Of a DNA stretch of 34,879 bases, positions 21,931-30,660 are shown piece by piece; positions within the stretch are counted from its first letter, which is position 1, and each line of letters opens with the position of its first letter. Both the position numbers and the translations under genes were made by a program. The notes beneath the pieces were generated by a model. The model ran no database searches. It saw nothing but the letters and a program-made list of their open reading frames with translations, and was not told the DNA's origin. This DNA is from Acidobacteriota bacterium (lineage in GTDB: Bacteria; Acidobacteriota; Thermoanaerobaculia; UBA5066). The stretch spans positions 1-34,879 of the forward strand of contig RHKY01000052.1 in assembly GCA_008363385.1 (NCBI GenBank), read 5' to 3'.

Positions 21931-23324
21931 TCTGGTGTCACCACCTCGTGGAGCGCCCGGACGGCGGAGGCACGGTCGGCCTCTTCCACGGCGAAGGAGA
22001 TGTTGCACTCGGAGGAGCCCTGCGCGATCGCCTCGACGTTGACGCCTGCCCGCGCCACGGCGTCGAAGACCCTCGCGGCGATCCCCTGCGTCCCGCGCAT
22101 CCCGTCCCCCACCGCGGCGACGACGGCGATCGGGGCGCGCGCCGTGACGCCGTCGATCGCCCCGGTGAGGCGCTCGTACCGGAACTCGCCGAGGAGAGCC
22201 GCCACGGTCCGGGCGCGGTCGCTCTCGGGGACGATCAGGGCGATGTTCTGCTCGGAGGAGGCCTGCGAGAACATGACGACCGAGACGCCGAGGCGGGCCG
22301 TCGTCGAGAAGACCCGCGCGGCGATCCCCGGGACGCCGGTCATCCCGCGCCCGTCGAGCGAGATGAGGCAGAGGCCGGGGATCGACGTGACCGCCCGGAC
22401 CCCCTTCCGCTCGCTCCCGCGCGAGGAGACCGTCGTCCCGCGCCCGGCGGGGGCGAAGGAGTTCCGGATGACGAGCGGGATCGCCTCGGCGATGGCCGGG
22501 AGGACCGCCGGGAAGTGGAGCACCTTGGCGCCGAAGTACGTCATCTCGGCCGCCTCGCGGTACGAGAGCCGCGAGAGGAGGTGGGCCGAAGGGACCAGCC
22601 GCGGGTCGGCCGACAGGACGCCGTCCACGTCGGTCCAGATGACGACCTCCCGCGCCCCGAGGGCCGCGCCGAGGAGGGCAGCCGTCGTGTCCGAGCCGGA
22701 GCGCCCGAGCGTCGTCGTCTCGCCCGAGGGGCTGCGGCCGACGAACCCGGTGACGACCGGAAGGACCCCCTTCCCGGCGAGGGGGAGGAGGGCGCGCCGG
22801 ATCCGCGGGTCGCTCCGCTTCCGGTCGCACTGGGCCCCGCCGTGCCGCTCGTCGGTGACGAGGAACGCGCGCGCGTCGACGGCGTGCGACGGGGTCCCGA
22901 GGGCCTCGAGCGTGGAGGCGACGAGCGGCGCCGAGAGGCGCTCGCCGAAGGAGGAGATCAGGTCGGTGACGCGGGGCGTCCGCTCGCGGAGCATCGAGAC
23001 CCCCGCGAGCGCCGTGTCGAGCTGCCCGAGGAGCCCCTCGTCGAAGGCGACGGCCTTCCCCGTCGCCCGCGAGATCCCCGCCGCGGCCTCTTGGTGCCGG
23101 TCCCGGACGGCGGCGACCGCCCGCCGGGCCGCGGCGAGCCGTCCCCGCTCGGCGTCGCGCGCGGCGGCGAGGAGGACGTCGGTGACCCCTCCCATGGCCG
23201 AGGCCACCGCCACCACGGGGGACCTCGCCGCGGCCTTCCGGAGGAGGCGGGCGGCGGCCACGATCCGCTCGGCCGACCCGAGCGACGTGCCGCCGAACTT
23301 GTGGACCGAGATCGGCCTCGTCAT
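21927..23324 (-). CDS. lysC: Aspartate kinase
   Basis: The 465-residue enzyme phosphorylates aspartate, the entry to lysine, methionine and threonine synthesis. The kinase part shows KFGGTSLGSAERI at the N-terminus, a GFVGRSPSGETTTLGRSGSD block and WTDVDGVLSADPR. Two C-terminal ACT modules, GVPGIAARVFSTTARLGVSV and GTQGIAARVFDAVARAGVNV with the SSEQNIA and SSECNIS follow-ups, imply allosteric control, most likely by threonine or lysine. It is a single-function enzyme with no homoserine dehydrogenase fused. ATG 23324 follows TACCAT by nine bases without a Shine-Dalgarno sequence. thrB is coupled downstream. The adjacent thrB and nearby thrC suggest dedication to threonine. asd and hom are not in the window. 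Confidence 0.94.
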   Translation of the reverse strand: MTRPISVHKFGGTSLGSAERIVAAARLLRKAAARSPVVAVASAMGGVTDVLLAAARDAERGRLAAARRAVAAVRDRHQEAAAGISRATGKAVAFDEGLLGQLDTALAGVSMLRERTPRVTDLISSFGERLSAPLVASTLEALGTPSHAVDARAFLVTDERHGGAQCDRKRSDPRIRRALLPLAGKGVLPVVTGFVGRSPSGETTTLGRSGSDTTAALLGAALGAREVVIWTDVDGVLSADPRLVPSAHLLSRLSYREAAEMTYFGAKVLHFPAVLPAIAEAIPLVIRNSFAPAGRGTTVSSRGSERKGVRAVTSIPGLCLISLDGRGMTGVPGIAARVFSTTARLGVSVVMFSQASSEQNIALIVPESDRARTVAALLGEFRYERLTGAIDGVTARAPIAVVAAVGDGMRGTQGIAARVFDAVARAGVNVEAIAQGSSECNISFAVEEADRASAVRALHEVVTPE

Positions 23325-23333
23325 GCGGCCCGC

Positions 23334-23339
23334 ATGGTA
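23334..23339 (-). promoter_or_regulatory. Candidate -10 box, lysC-thrB, leaderless spacing
   Basis: TACCAT on the minus strand ends nine bases before the lysC ATG. It lies only nine bases from the opposing -10 box of the prolyl oligopeptidase gene. Confidence 0.45.
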
Positions 23340-23348
23340 GCTCTTCGG

Positions 23349-23354
23349 TAGCAT
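23349..23354 (+). promoter_or_regulatory. Candidate -10 box, prolyl oligopeptidase gene, leaderless spacing
   Basis: TAGCAT ends six bases before the ATG at 23361, with GGGACG between. No Shine-Dalgarno sequence lies in normal position. Confidence 0.45.
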
Positions 23355-23360
23355 GGGACG

Positions 23361-25538
23361 ATGAGCCCCGGCCTGCCGCCGTCCCCCCTCGCCCCGCTCG
23401 CGCTCGTCCTCGTCCTGGCCGCCGTCTCCCGGGCCGGCGCGGCCGAGGAGCGGCTGGCGTACCCGAAGGCCCCGCGGGCCGAGGTCGTCGACGACTACCA
23501 CGGGACGAAGGTGGCCGACCCGTTCCGGCCGCTGGAGGACCCCGACGCGCCCGAGACGCGCGCCTGGATCGAGGCGGAGAACGCGCTGACCGAGGCGTGG
23601 CTCTCGAAGGTGCCGGCGCGCGAGGGGATCCGGCGGCGCCTGCGGAGCCTGCAGGACTACGAGAGGACCTCGCCCCCGTTCGTCGAGGGGGGGCGCGTCT
23701 TCTACCTCCGGAACGACGGCCTGCAGGACCAGCCGGTCCTCTTCGTGCAGGAGCGGCTCGACACGCACCCCCGGGTCCTCCTCGACCCGAACCGCCTCTC
23801 GAAGGACGGGACCGTGGCCCTCTCCGGCCTCTCCGTCTCGCGCGACGGCAAGACTCTGGCGTGGGCCGTGTCGGACGGCGGCTCGGACTGGACGCGCTGG
23901 CGCTTCCGCGACGTCGGGACCGGGCGCGACGCCGAGGACGTCCTTTCGTGGGTGAAGTTCTCCTCCGCGGCGTTCACCGCCGACGGCAAGGGGGTCTACT
24001 ACGCCCGGTACGCCGCCCCCGAGCCGGGCAAGGAGCTGGCGTCGGTCAACAAGGGGCAGAAGCTCTACTTCCACCGCCTCGGGACGAAGCAGTCGGAGGA
24101 CGTCCTCGTCTACGAGCGCCCCGACGACCCGGAGCTGGGGTTCGGGGCGGACGTGACCGACGACGGGCGGTGGCTCGTCCTCTCCGTCTGGAAGGGGACG
24201 GACCGGAGGAGCCGCCTCTACGTCAAGGACCTCGCCGAGGAGGGCTCCCCGGTCGTCAGGCTCCTCGACGACTTCGACGCCCGGTACGACTTCGCCGGGA
24301 GCGCGGGCCCCGTCTTCTACCTCCTGACCGACAAGGACGCCCCGCGAGGCCGCGTCGTCTCTCTGGACGTCACGAAGCCGGGGAAGCCGGCCCTGACGAC
24401 CGTCGTCCCAGAGTCCGGCGCGGTGATCGAGGGGGTGTCCCTGATCGCCGACCGGCTCGTCCTGAGGCTGCTCGTCGACGCGGCGTCGCGCGTCGTGGTC
24501 CACCGGCTGGACGGGAAGAAGGAGCGGGAGATCGAGCTCCCGGGGCTCGGGAGCGTCACGGGCTTCGCGGGCCGGCGGTCGCAGAAGGAGACCTTCTACG
24601 CCTTCACCTCGTTCACCGACCCGGGCACCGTCTACCGGTACGACTTCGCCACCGGCAAGAGCGAGCTCTTCCGACGGTCGCCGCTCAAGTTCGACCCGGC
24701 GGGCTTCGTGACGGAGCGGGTCTTCTACCGCAGCGAGGACGGGACCCGGGTCCCGATGTTCCTCGTCCACCGGAAGGGGCTGAAGAGGGACGGGACGGCC
24801 CCGGCGTACCTCTACGGCTACGGCGGCTTCGGGATCGCGATGACGCCCGCCTTCTCGGTGAAGGTGCTGGCGCTCGCCGAGCGCGGGGCCGTCTTCGCCC
24901 AGCCGTCCCTGAGGGGCGGCTCGGAGTACGGGCAGGAGTGGCACGACGCCGGGAGGCTCGGCAAGAAGCAGAACGTCTTCGACGACTTCGTGGCGGCGGC
25001 CGAGTGGCTCCTCGAGAAGAGGTACACCTCGCGCGAGCGGCTCGCCATCGGGGGCGGGAGCAACGGGGGCCTCCTCGTCGGGGCCGTCCTGAACCAGCGG
25101 CCGGAGCTCTTCGCCGCGGCGGTCCCCTCGGTCGGCGTGATGGACATGCTGCGGTTCCACCGGTTCACGATCGGGTGGGGGTGGGTCTCGGACTACGGCT
25201 CGCCCGACGACCCGGAGGACTTCAAGCGGCTCCTCTCCTACTCGCCGCTCCACAACCTGAAGAAGGGGACGAAGTACCCGGCGGTCCTCGTCGTCACGGC
25301 GGACCACGACGACCGGGTCGTCCCGGGGCACTCGTTCAAGTACGCCGCGGCGCTCCAGGACGCGCAGGGGGGCGAGGCGCCGGTCCTGATCCGGGTCGAG
25401 ACGCGGGCCGGGCACGGCGCGGGGAAGCCGACCACCAAGCAGCTCGACGAGACGACGGACGTCCTCGCGTTCCTGGACCGCGTGCTCGGCGGGTTCGCCC
25501 CGCCGGTCGAGGCCGCGCCGCCCCGAGAGTGGAGATAG
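23361..25538 (+). CDS. Secreted prolyl oligopeptidase (S9A)
   Basis: The 725-residue serine peptidase has a signal peptide of about 28 residues (ending SRAGA before AEERLAYP), so it is probably periplasmic. The N-terminal YPKAPRAEVVDDYHGTKVADPFRPLEDPDAPET is the standard S9A opening. A seven-bladed propeller follows, then the alpha/beta-hydrolase domain. The catalytic triad is visible: Ser567 in GGGSNGGLL, Asp in ADHDDRVVP (648-651) and His685 in RAGHGAGKP. YGYGGFGIAMTPAFS supplies the oxyanion-side loop. Length is normal for exported family members. It cleaves after proline in short peptides. It shares a 36-bp divergent region with lysC, with a -10-like TAGCAT six bases before the ATG. carB follows after 26 bases. 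Confidence 0.94.
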   Translation: MSPGLPPSPLAPLALVLVLAAVSRAGAAEERLAYPKAPRAEVVDDYHGTKVADPFRPLEDPDAPETRAWIEAENALTEAWLSKVPAREGIRRRLRSLQDYERTSPPFVEGGRVFYLRNDGLQDQPVLFVQERLDTHPRVLLDPNRLSKDGTVALSGLSVSRDGKTLAWAVSDGGSDWTRWRFRDVGTGRDAEDVLSWVKFSSAAFTADGKGVYYARYAAPEPGKELASVNKGQKLYFHRLGTKQSEDVLVYERPDDPELGFGADVTDDGRWLVLSVWKGTDRRSRLYVKDLAEEGSPVVRLLDDFDARYDFAGSAGPVFYLLTDKDAPRGRVVSLDVTKPGKPALTTVVPESGAVIEGVSLIADRLVLRLLVDAASRVVVHRLDGKKEREIELPGLGSVTGFAGRRSQKETFYAFTSFTDPGTVYRYDFATGKSELFRRSPLKFDPAGFVTERVFYRSEDGTRVPMFLVHRKGLKRDGTAPAYLYGYGGFGIAMTPAFSVKVLALAERGAVFAQPSLRGGSEYGQEWHDAGRLGKKQNVFDDFVAAAEWLLEKRYTSRERLAIGGGSNGGLLVGAVLNQRPELFAAAVPSVGVMDMLRFHRFTIGWGWVSDYGSPDDPEDFKRLLSYSPLHNLKKGTKYPAVLVVTADHDDRVVPGHSFKYAAALQDAQGGEAPVLIRVETRAGHGAGKPTTKQLDETTDVLAFLDRVLGGFAPPVEAAPPREWR

Positions 25539-25549
25539 GCCTCTTCCCG

Positions 25550-25555
25550 TAGACT
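25550..25555 (+). promoter_or_regulatory. Candidate -10 box, carB, leaderless spacing
   Basis: TAGACT ends nine bases before the carB ATG inside the 26-base gap after the prolyl oligopeptidase stop. It is identical to the hexamer before thrC. Confidence 0.5.
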
Positions 25556-25564
25556 CCGCGCCGG

Positions 25565-28500
25565 ATGCCGAAGCGGACGGACCTGAGGTCGATCCTCGTC
25601 CTGGGGTCGGGCCCGATCGTGATCGGGCAGGCGTGCGAGTTCGACTACTCGGGGACCCAGGCCTGCCGCGTCCTCCGGCGCGAGGGGTACCGGGTCGTCC
25701 TCGTCAACTCGAACCCCGCCACGATCATGACGGACCCCGAGTTCGCCGACGCCACGTACGTGGAGCCGCTCGAGCCCGCGACCGTCGAGAAGGTCATCGC
25801 GCGGGAGCGGCCCGACGCCCTCCTGCCGACGGTCGGCGGGCAGACCGCGCTGAACCTGGCCGTGGCGCTTTTCGAGTCGGGGGCCCTCGACCGGTACGGC
25901 GTGGAGCTCCTCGGCGCCTCTGCCGCCTCGGTGAGGCTGGGGGAGGACCGCCTCCTCTTCAAGAAGGCGATGCAGGAGGCGGGGGTCGACGTCCTCCGCT
26001 CGGGCCTGGCGCGGTCGCTCGACGAGGCGCGCGAGGTCGCCCGCCCGTTCGGCTTCCCGGTCGTCGTCCGCCCCTCCTTCACGCTGGGCGGCACCGGGGG
26101 CGGGATCGCCTTCAACTCGGAGGACTTCGAGGCGATCGTCAAGCGCGGCCTCCTCCTCTCGCCGGTCCACGAGCTGCTCGTCGAGGAGTCGGCGCTGGGG
26201 TGGAAGGAGTTCGAGCTGGAGCTGATGCGCGACGCGCGCGACACCTGCGTCGTCGTCTGCTCGATCGAGAACCTCGACCCGATGGGGGTCCACACGGGCG
26301 ACTCGATCACGATCGCCCCGCAGATGACCCTCTCCGACGTCGAGTACCAGGCGATGCGCGACGACGCCAAGACCGTGATCCGGACGGTCGGCGTCGCCAC
26401 CGGCGGGTCGAACATCCAGTTCGCCGTCCACCCGTCGACGGGGCGGCGGGTCGTCATCGAGATGAACCCGCGCGTCTCGCGCTCCTCGGCCCTGGCCTCG
26501 AAGGCGACCGGCTTCCCGATCGCCAAGATCGCGGCGCTCCTGGCCGTCGGCTACCGGCTGGACGAGCTGCCGAACGACATCACCGGGAAGACCCCCGCCT
26601 CCTTCGAGCCGTCGCTCGACTACGTCGTCGTCAAGGTCCCCCGCTTCGCGTTCGAGAAGTTCCCCGGCGCCGCCTCGACGCTCGGCGTCCAGATGAAGTC
26701 GGTCGGCGAGGTGATGGCCCTCGGGCGGACCTTCGCCGAGGCGTTCGGCAAGGCGCTCCGGTCTCTGGAGACGGGGCGGAGCGGCTGGACGGACGCCTCC
26801 GAGCCCGCGGGGCCCCCGCGGGTCGAGGCGCTCCGCGTCCCGCGCCCCGAGCGGCTCTTCGCGGTCCTCGCGGCGCTCCGCGCGGGGACGGACGTCGACG
26901 AGCTGTCGAGCGTCACCGGGATCGACCGCTGGTTCCTCCACCGCTTCGAGGAGGTCGTCGCGGTCGAGGCCGAGCTGCGCGCCGCCGCGGCGGAGGCCTC
27001 GCTCCCGGCCCCGCTCCTCTTGCGCGCCAAGCGGCACGGCTTCTCCGACGAGGACGTGGCCCGGCTGACGGACCGCTCGGTCTTCGAGGCGCGGCGCGCG
27101 CGGGCCGAGGCCGGGATCCTCCCGGTCTTCTCGCGCGTCGACACCTGCGCGGCCGAGTTCGAGTCGACGACGCCGTATCTCTACTCGTGCTACGAGACCG
27201 AGGACGAGGCCTCCCCGAGCGGCAAGGAGAAGGTGATCGTCCTCGGCTCCGGGCCGAACCGGATCGGGCAGGGGCTGGAGTTCGACTACTGCTGCGTCCA
27301 CGCCGCGCGGGCCATCACCGAGGCCGGGTACGAGTCGGTGATGGTCAACTGCAACCCCGAGACCGTCTCGACCGACTACGACACCTCGGACCGGCTCTAC
27401 TTCGAGCCGCTGACGTTCGAGGACGTGATGGCCGTCGTCGAGCGCGAGCGGCCGAAGGGCGTCCTCGTCCAGTTCGGCGGGCAGACGCCGCTGAAGCTCG
27501 CCCACCCGCTGGAGGAGGCCGGGGTGAGGGTTCTCGGCACCTCGCCCGACGCCATCGACCGGGCCGAGGACCGGGAGCGCTTCGGCGGGCTCCTCGCGGA
27601 GCTCTCCCTCTCGGCGCCCCCCTGGGCCACCGCCCGGACGGTCGCCGAGGGGACGCGCGAGGGGCGCGCCCTCGGGTTCCCGCTCCTCGTCCGCCCGAGC
27701 TACGTCCTGGGCGGGCGGGCGATGCGCGTCGTCTACGACGAGGCGGCGCTCGACCGGGTCCTCGCCGAGGCGCTCGAGGCCTTCCCCGGCCGCCCCGTCC
27801 TGATCGACCGGTTCCTCGAGGACGCCTTCGAGCTGGACGTGGACGCCCTCGGCGACGGGACGGAGGTCGTCGTCGGCGGGGTGATGCAGCACATCGAGGA
27901 GGCCGGGATCCACTCGGGCGACTCGTACGCCGTCATCCCGCCGTACCGGCGCGTCCCGCGCGCCTCGCTCGGCGAGATCCGCGAGGCGACGCGGCGGCTC
28001 GGGCACGCGCTCGGCGTCGTCGGCCTGATGAACGTCCAGTTCGCGATCCACCACGGGAAGCTCTACGTCCTCGAGGTGAACCCCCGCGCGTCGCGGACCG
28101 TGCCGTTCGTCGCCAAGGCCACCGGCGTCCCGCTCGCGCGCCTGGCGGCCCGGCTCTGCCTGGGCGCCACGCTCGCCGAGGTCGGCCTCACCGCCGAGCC
28201 GCCGGTCCGCGGCTTCTCGATCAAGGCCCCCGTCTTCCCGTTCCGGCGGTTCGAGGGGGTGGACACGCTCCTCGGCCCCGAGATGCGCTCGACGGGCGAG
28301 GTGATGGGGCGGGCCACGAGCTTCGGCCTCGCGTTCGAGAAGGCCGCGCTCGGGGCCGGCGTCCGCCTCCCGCGGTCGGGGCGCGTCTTCCTCTCCGTCC
28401 ACGACGGCGACAAGGCCGAGCTCCTCCCGATCGCGCGCGAGTTCGCCGCCCTCGGCTTCGGCCTCACCGCCACGGGCGGCACGGCGCGGGCGCTCGCCTC

Positions 28501-28771
28501 GGGCGGCCTCGACGTGGAGCCGGTCTTCAAGGTGAACGAGGGGCGGCCGAACGTCGTCGACCGGATGATCAACGGCGAGGTCGCCCTCGTCGTCAACACG
28601 CCGCTCGGGCGCGAGTCGATGTACGACGAGCTGGCCATCCGGCGGACGGCGCTCGAGCGGGACATCCCCTGCCTGACGACGCTCTCGGCCGCGGCCGCCG
28701 CCGTCGAGGCGATCCGGACCGCCGCGGACGGGGGCGACGGCGTCGCCCCCCTGCAGGAGCCGCTGGATTGA
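25565..28771 (+). CDS. carB: Carbamoyl-phosphate synthase large chain
   Basis: The 1068-residue protein makes carbamoyl phosphate from bicarbonate, ammonia and two ATP for arginine and pyrimidine synthesis. It has two repeated ATP-grasp halves, starting [24 protein letters not shown] and [24 protein letters not shown]. Also visible are [12 protein letters not shown] and [11 protein letters not shown] in the two active sites, [17 protein letters not shown] and [17 protein letters not shown], and a C-terminal MGS-like regulatory domain ([34 protein letters not shown]). Length is standard and all key blocks are intact. The small subunit carA is not in the window. The stop overlaps a TTG start of a Wzy-like gene as TTGA, so polysaccharide genes may be translated from the same message. 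Confidence 0.96.
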   Translation: MPKRTDLRSILVLGSGPIVIGQACEFDYSGTQACRVLRREGYRVVLVNSNPATIMTDPEFADATYVEPLEPATVEKVIARERPDALLPTVGGQTALNLAVALFESGALDRYGVELLGASAASVRLGEDRLLFKKAMQEAGVDVLRSGLARSLDEAREVARPFGFPVVVRPSFTLGGTGGGIAFNSEDFEAIVKRGLLLSPVHELLVEESALGWKEFELELMRDARDTCVVVCSIENLDPMGVHTGDSITIAPQMTLSDVEYQAMRDDAKTVIRTVGVATGGSNIQFAVHPSTGRRVVIEMNPRVSRSSALASKATGFPIAKIAALLAVGYRLDELPNDITGKTPASFEPSLDYVVVKVPRFAFEKFPGAASTLGVQMKSVGEVMALGRTFAEAFGKALRSLETGRSGWTDASEPAGPPRVEALRVPRPERLFAVLAALRAGTDVDELSSVTGIDRWFLHRFEEVVAVEAELRAAAAEASLPAPLLLRAKRHGFSDEDVARLTDRSVFEARRARAEAGILPVFSRVDTCAAEFESTTPYLYSCYETEDEASPSGKEKVIVLGSGPNRIGQGLEFDYCCVHAARAITEAGYESVMVNCNPETVSTDYDTSDRLYFEPLTFEDVMAVVERERPKGVLVQFGGQTPLKLAHPLEEAGVRVLGTSPDAIDRAEDRERFGGLLAELSLSAPPWATARTVAEGTREGRALGFPLLVRPSYVLGGRAMRVVYDEAALDRVLAEALEAFPGRPVLIDRFLEDAFELDVDALGDGTEVVVGGVMQHIEEAGIHSGDSYAVIPPYRRVPRASLGEIREATRRLGHALGVVGLMNVQFAIHHGKLYVLEVNPRASRTVPFVAKATGVPLARLAARLCLGATLAEVGLTAEPPVRGFSIKAPVFPFRRFEGVDTLLGPEMRSTGEVMGRATSFGLAFEKAALGAGVRLPRSGRVFLSVHDGDKAELLPIAREFAALGFGLTATGGTARALASGGLDVEPVFKVNEGRPNVVDRMINGEVALVVNTPLGRESMYDELAIRRTALERDIPCLTTLSAAAAAVEAIRTAADGGDGVAPLQEPLD

Positions 28772-30660
28772 CGAGGGGCCTTCCGGCCCTCGCCGGAGCC
28801 GCGCTCCTCCTCCTCGCCCTCGTCTCGCTCGGCCTCCCGTTCCAGGCCTCCCCGCTCCTCCTCCTGGTCCCGGCGCTCCTCGCCGCGTTCGCCGTCGCGC
28901 GGTGGGATGGAGCCGCCCTCGCCGTCGCCCTCGCGCTCGTCCCGCTCCTCCCGGTGACCGCGAACCTCCTCCGCGGGCCGCGCGTCTCCCCGTCCGAGAC
29001 GCTCCTCCTCGTCGCGGGCGGTGCGGCGCTCCTCCTCGGCCGTCCTCCGAGCCCCCGGATCGGCAGCTCGACGCTCTCGCTCTGCCTGGCCGTCTCCGCG
29101 CTCGCGGCGGCCGCGGGAGGCCTCGCCGCGACGCTCGCGGCGGTCCCCGCCTGGGCGCTGCCGGGGGCGATCGCCGACCTGGCGGCGACCTTCCCCGCCG
29201 CCGGGGCGGACCACGCGGCCGCGCCGCTGAGAGCAGCTGCCGTCCACTCGGTCCCGCTCCTGGCCTGGCTCCTCACGCGCCGTGTCCTCGCGCGGTCTCG
29301 CGCCTCGCGGCTGCTGGCGCTCCTGACGGGCTCGATGGCCGCGGTCGGCGCCTACGGGGTCCTGGAGGCGCTCCTCTCCTTCCGGCTCTGGCCCCGGGCG
29401 GCCTACGACCCGTACGCCTCGTTCTCGCGCGTCGTCTCGACGCTCCCCGACCACAACGCCTCGGCGACGCTCCTGTCGCTCTTCCTCTTCCCGGCGGTGG
29501 GGCTGGCGCTCTCCGCGCGGGGGGGGCGCCGGGCCGCCGCGGGGGGCGCCGCGCTCCTCGTCGCGGTGGGCCTCGTCCTGACCGGCTCGCGGGCCGCGTG
29601 GCTGGGGACCGCCGCGGCGGCGCTCGTCGGGGCCGCCTTCGCGGCGAGGAGGCGCCTCTCCCGGGGGGCCCTCGGCGCGGCCGTCGCGGTCCTCGGGGTC
29701 GTCGGCGCATCGGCCTTCCTCTGGCCGGGGCAGACCGGGACCGTCCTCCGCGCGCGGGTCCGCTCCCTCGTCTCGCCGGCCGAGGCCAGGAACGCGGTCC
29801 GGTACGGCCGCCTCCCGTTCTGGCGCGCGGGGGCCTCGATGGTCGCCGCTCACCCGCTCGCCGGCGTCGGGCCGGGGCGAGTCCCAGAGCACCTGGCCGA
29901 GCACCGGGGAGCCGACCTCCCCGTCGAGCGGGAGAACCTCCACTCCTGGCCGCTCCAGGCCCTGGCCGAGAACGGCCTCGCCGGCGGCCTCCTCCTCCTC
30001 GCCCCGTTCGGCGCCCTCCTTCCGCTCGTCCGCCGGGGCCTGAGGAGCGACGGCCCGGCTCCCGCCGCCCTCCTCTCTCTCGGGCTCCTCGCCGCGACGC
30101 TCTCGGGCCTGGCGTCCCACCCCTGGCTCCTCGTCGAGGTGCAGGCGCTCTTCTGGAGCGCGGCGGCGCTCCTGGAGGAGGAGGTCGGGCGCTCCGGGCC
30201 GGCCCCGTCACCCGCGTCCGGCACGAGGCGCCTCCTCGTCGCGGGCCTCCTGGCCTGGGGGATCCCGCGGCTGGCATTCTCGGCCGGGAGCGAGGCGGGC
30301 CGGTTCGGCTACGGCTTCTGGGGCTTCGGCGAGGGGGAGGGGCGCTACGGCTGGGCGGGCCCGCGGGCGTTGATCTGGCTCCCGCGGCCGGCGCTCGGCG
30401 AGCACCCCTCCCTCCAGCTGAGAAGACCCCGGCCGGGCCCCTCCGGCGAGCCGTCCGTGTCGGTCCGCGTCGACGGGGGCGACCGGGCGCGCGGCCGGGC
30501 TCCGGCGGGGGGATGGGAGGCGATCGCCCTCCGCGCCGGCGGGGCGCGCGCCTCCGGCGAGCACGCCGCGGTCGAGATCGTCTCCTCGGGAGCCTTCTGC
30601 CCGGCCTCGCGCGAAGGCCTCGACCGGCGCATCCTCGCGGTCCAGGTGAGGAAACCTTGA
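28768..30660 (+). CDS. O-antigen ligase/polymerase-like membrane protein (Wzy/WaaL family), copy 1
   Basis: The 630-residue protein has about ten to twelve hydrophobic helices. In the C-terminal half it has the features of the O-antigen ligase family (Wzy_C): GSRAAWLG near residue 274, then [13 protein letters not shown] and [23 protein letters not shown] (His near 392), the large periplasmic loop that carries the functional Arg and His. It would polymerise or attach lipid-linked glycans at the periplasmic face. After the last helix comes a beta-rich tail of about 100-130 residues ([16 protein letters not shown] ... VSVRVDGG ... [11 protein letters not shown] ... RRILAVQV) that is shared with the next gene. 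TTG 28768 overlaps the carB TGA; no other start fits before the first helix ([20 protein letters not shown]). Confidence 0.82.
   Translation: MTRGLPALAGAALLLLALVSLGLPFQASPLLLLVPALLAAFAVARWDGAALAVALALVPLLPVTANLLRGPRVSPSETLLLVAGGAALLLGRPPSPRIGSSTLSLCLAVSALAAAAGGLAATLAAVPAWALPGAIADLAATFPAAGADHAAAPLRAAAVHSVPLLAWLLTRRVLARSRASRLLALLTGSMAAVGAYGVLEALLSFRLWPRAAYDPYASFSRVVSTLPDHNASATLLSLFLFPAVGLALSARGGRRAAAGGAALLVAVGLVLTGSRAAWLGTAAAALVGAAFAARRRLSRGALGAAVAVLGVVGASAFLWPGQTGTVLRARVRSLVSPAEARNAVRYGRLPFWRAGASMVAAHPLAGVGPGRVPEHLAEHRGADLPVERENLHSWPLQALAENGLAGGLLLLAPFGALLPLVRRGLRSDGPAPAALLSLGLLAATLSGLASHPWLLVEVQALFWSAAALLEEEVGRSGPAPSPASGTRRLLVAGLLAWGIPRLAFSAGSEAGRFGYGFWGFGEGEGRYGWAGPRALIWLPRPALGEHPSLQLRRPRPGPSGEPSVSVRVDGGDRARGRAPAGGWEAIALRAGGARASGEHAAVEIVSSGAFCPASREGLDRRILAVQVRKP

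Noticed and set aside
25238-28402. Long open frame of more than 1000 codons on the minus strand opposite carB
   Set aside because: carB on the plus strand has every conserved motif of its family over the same bases. The antisense product is low-complexity, rich in Arg, Asp, Glu and Gly, with no recognisable domain. High GC removes stop codons and creates such shadows.
28063-30120. Minus-strand open frame opposite the end of carB and the first Wzy-like gene
   Set aside because: The translated product is highly charged and repetitive with no domain. The plus strand encodes membrane helices and known motifs.
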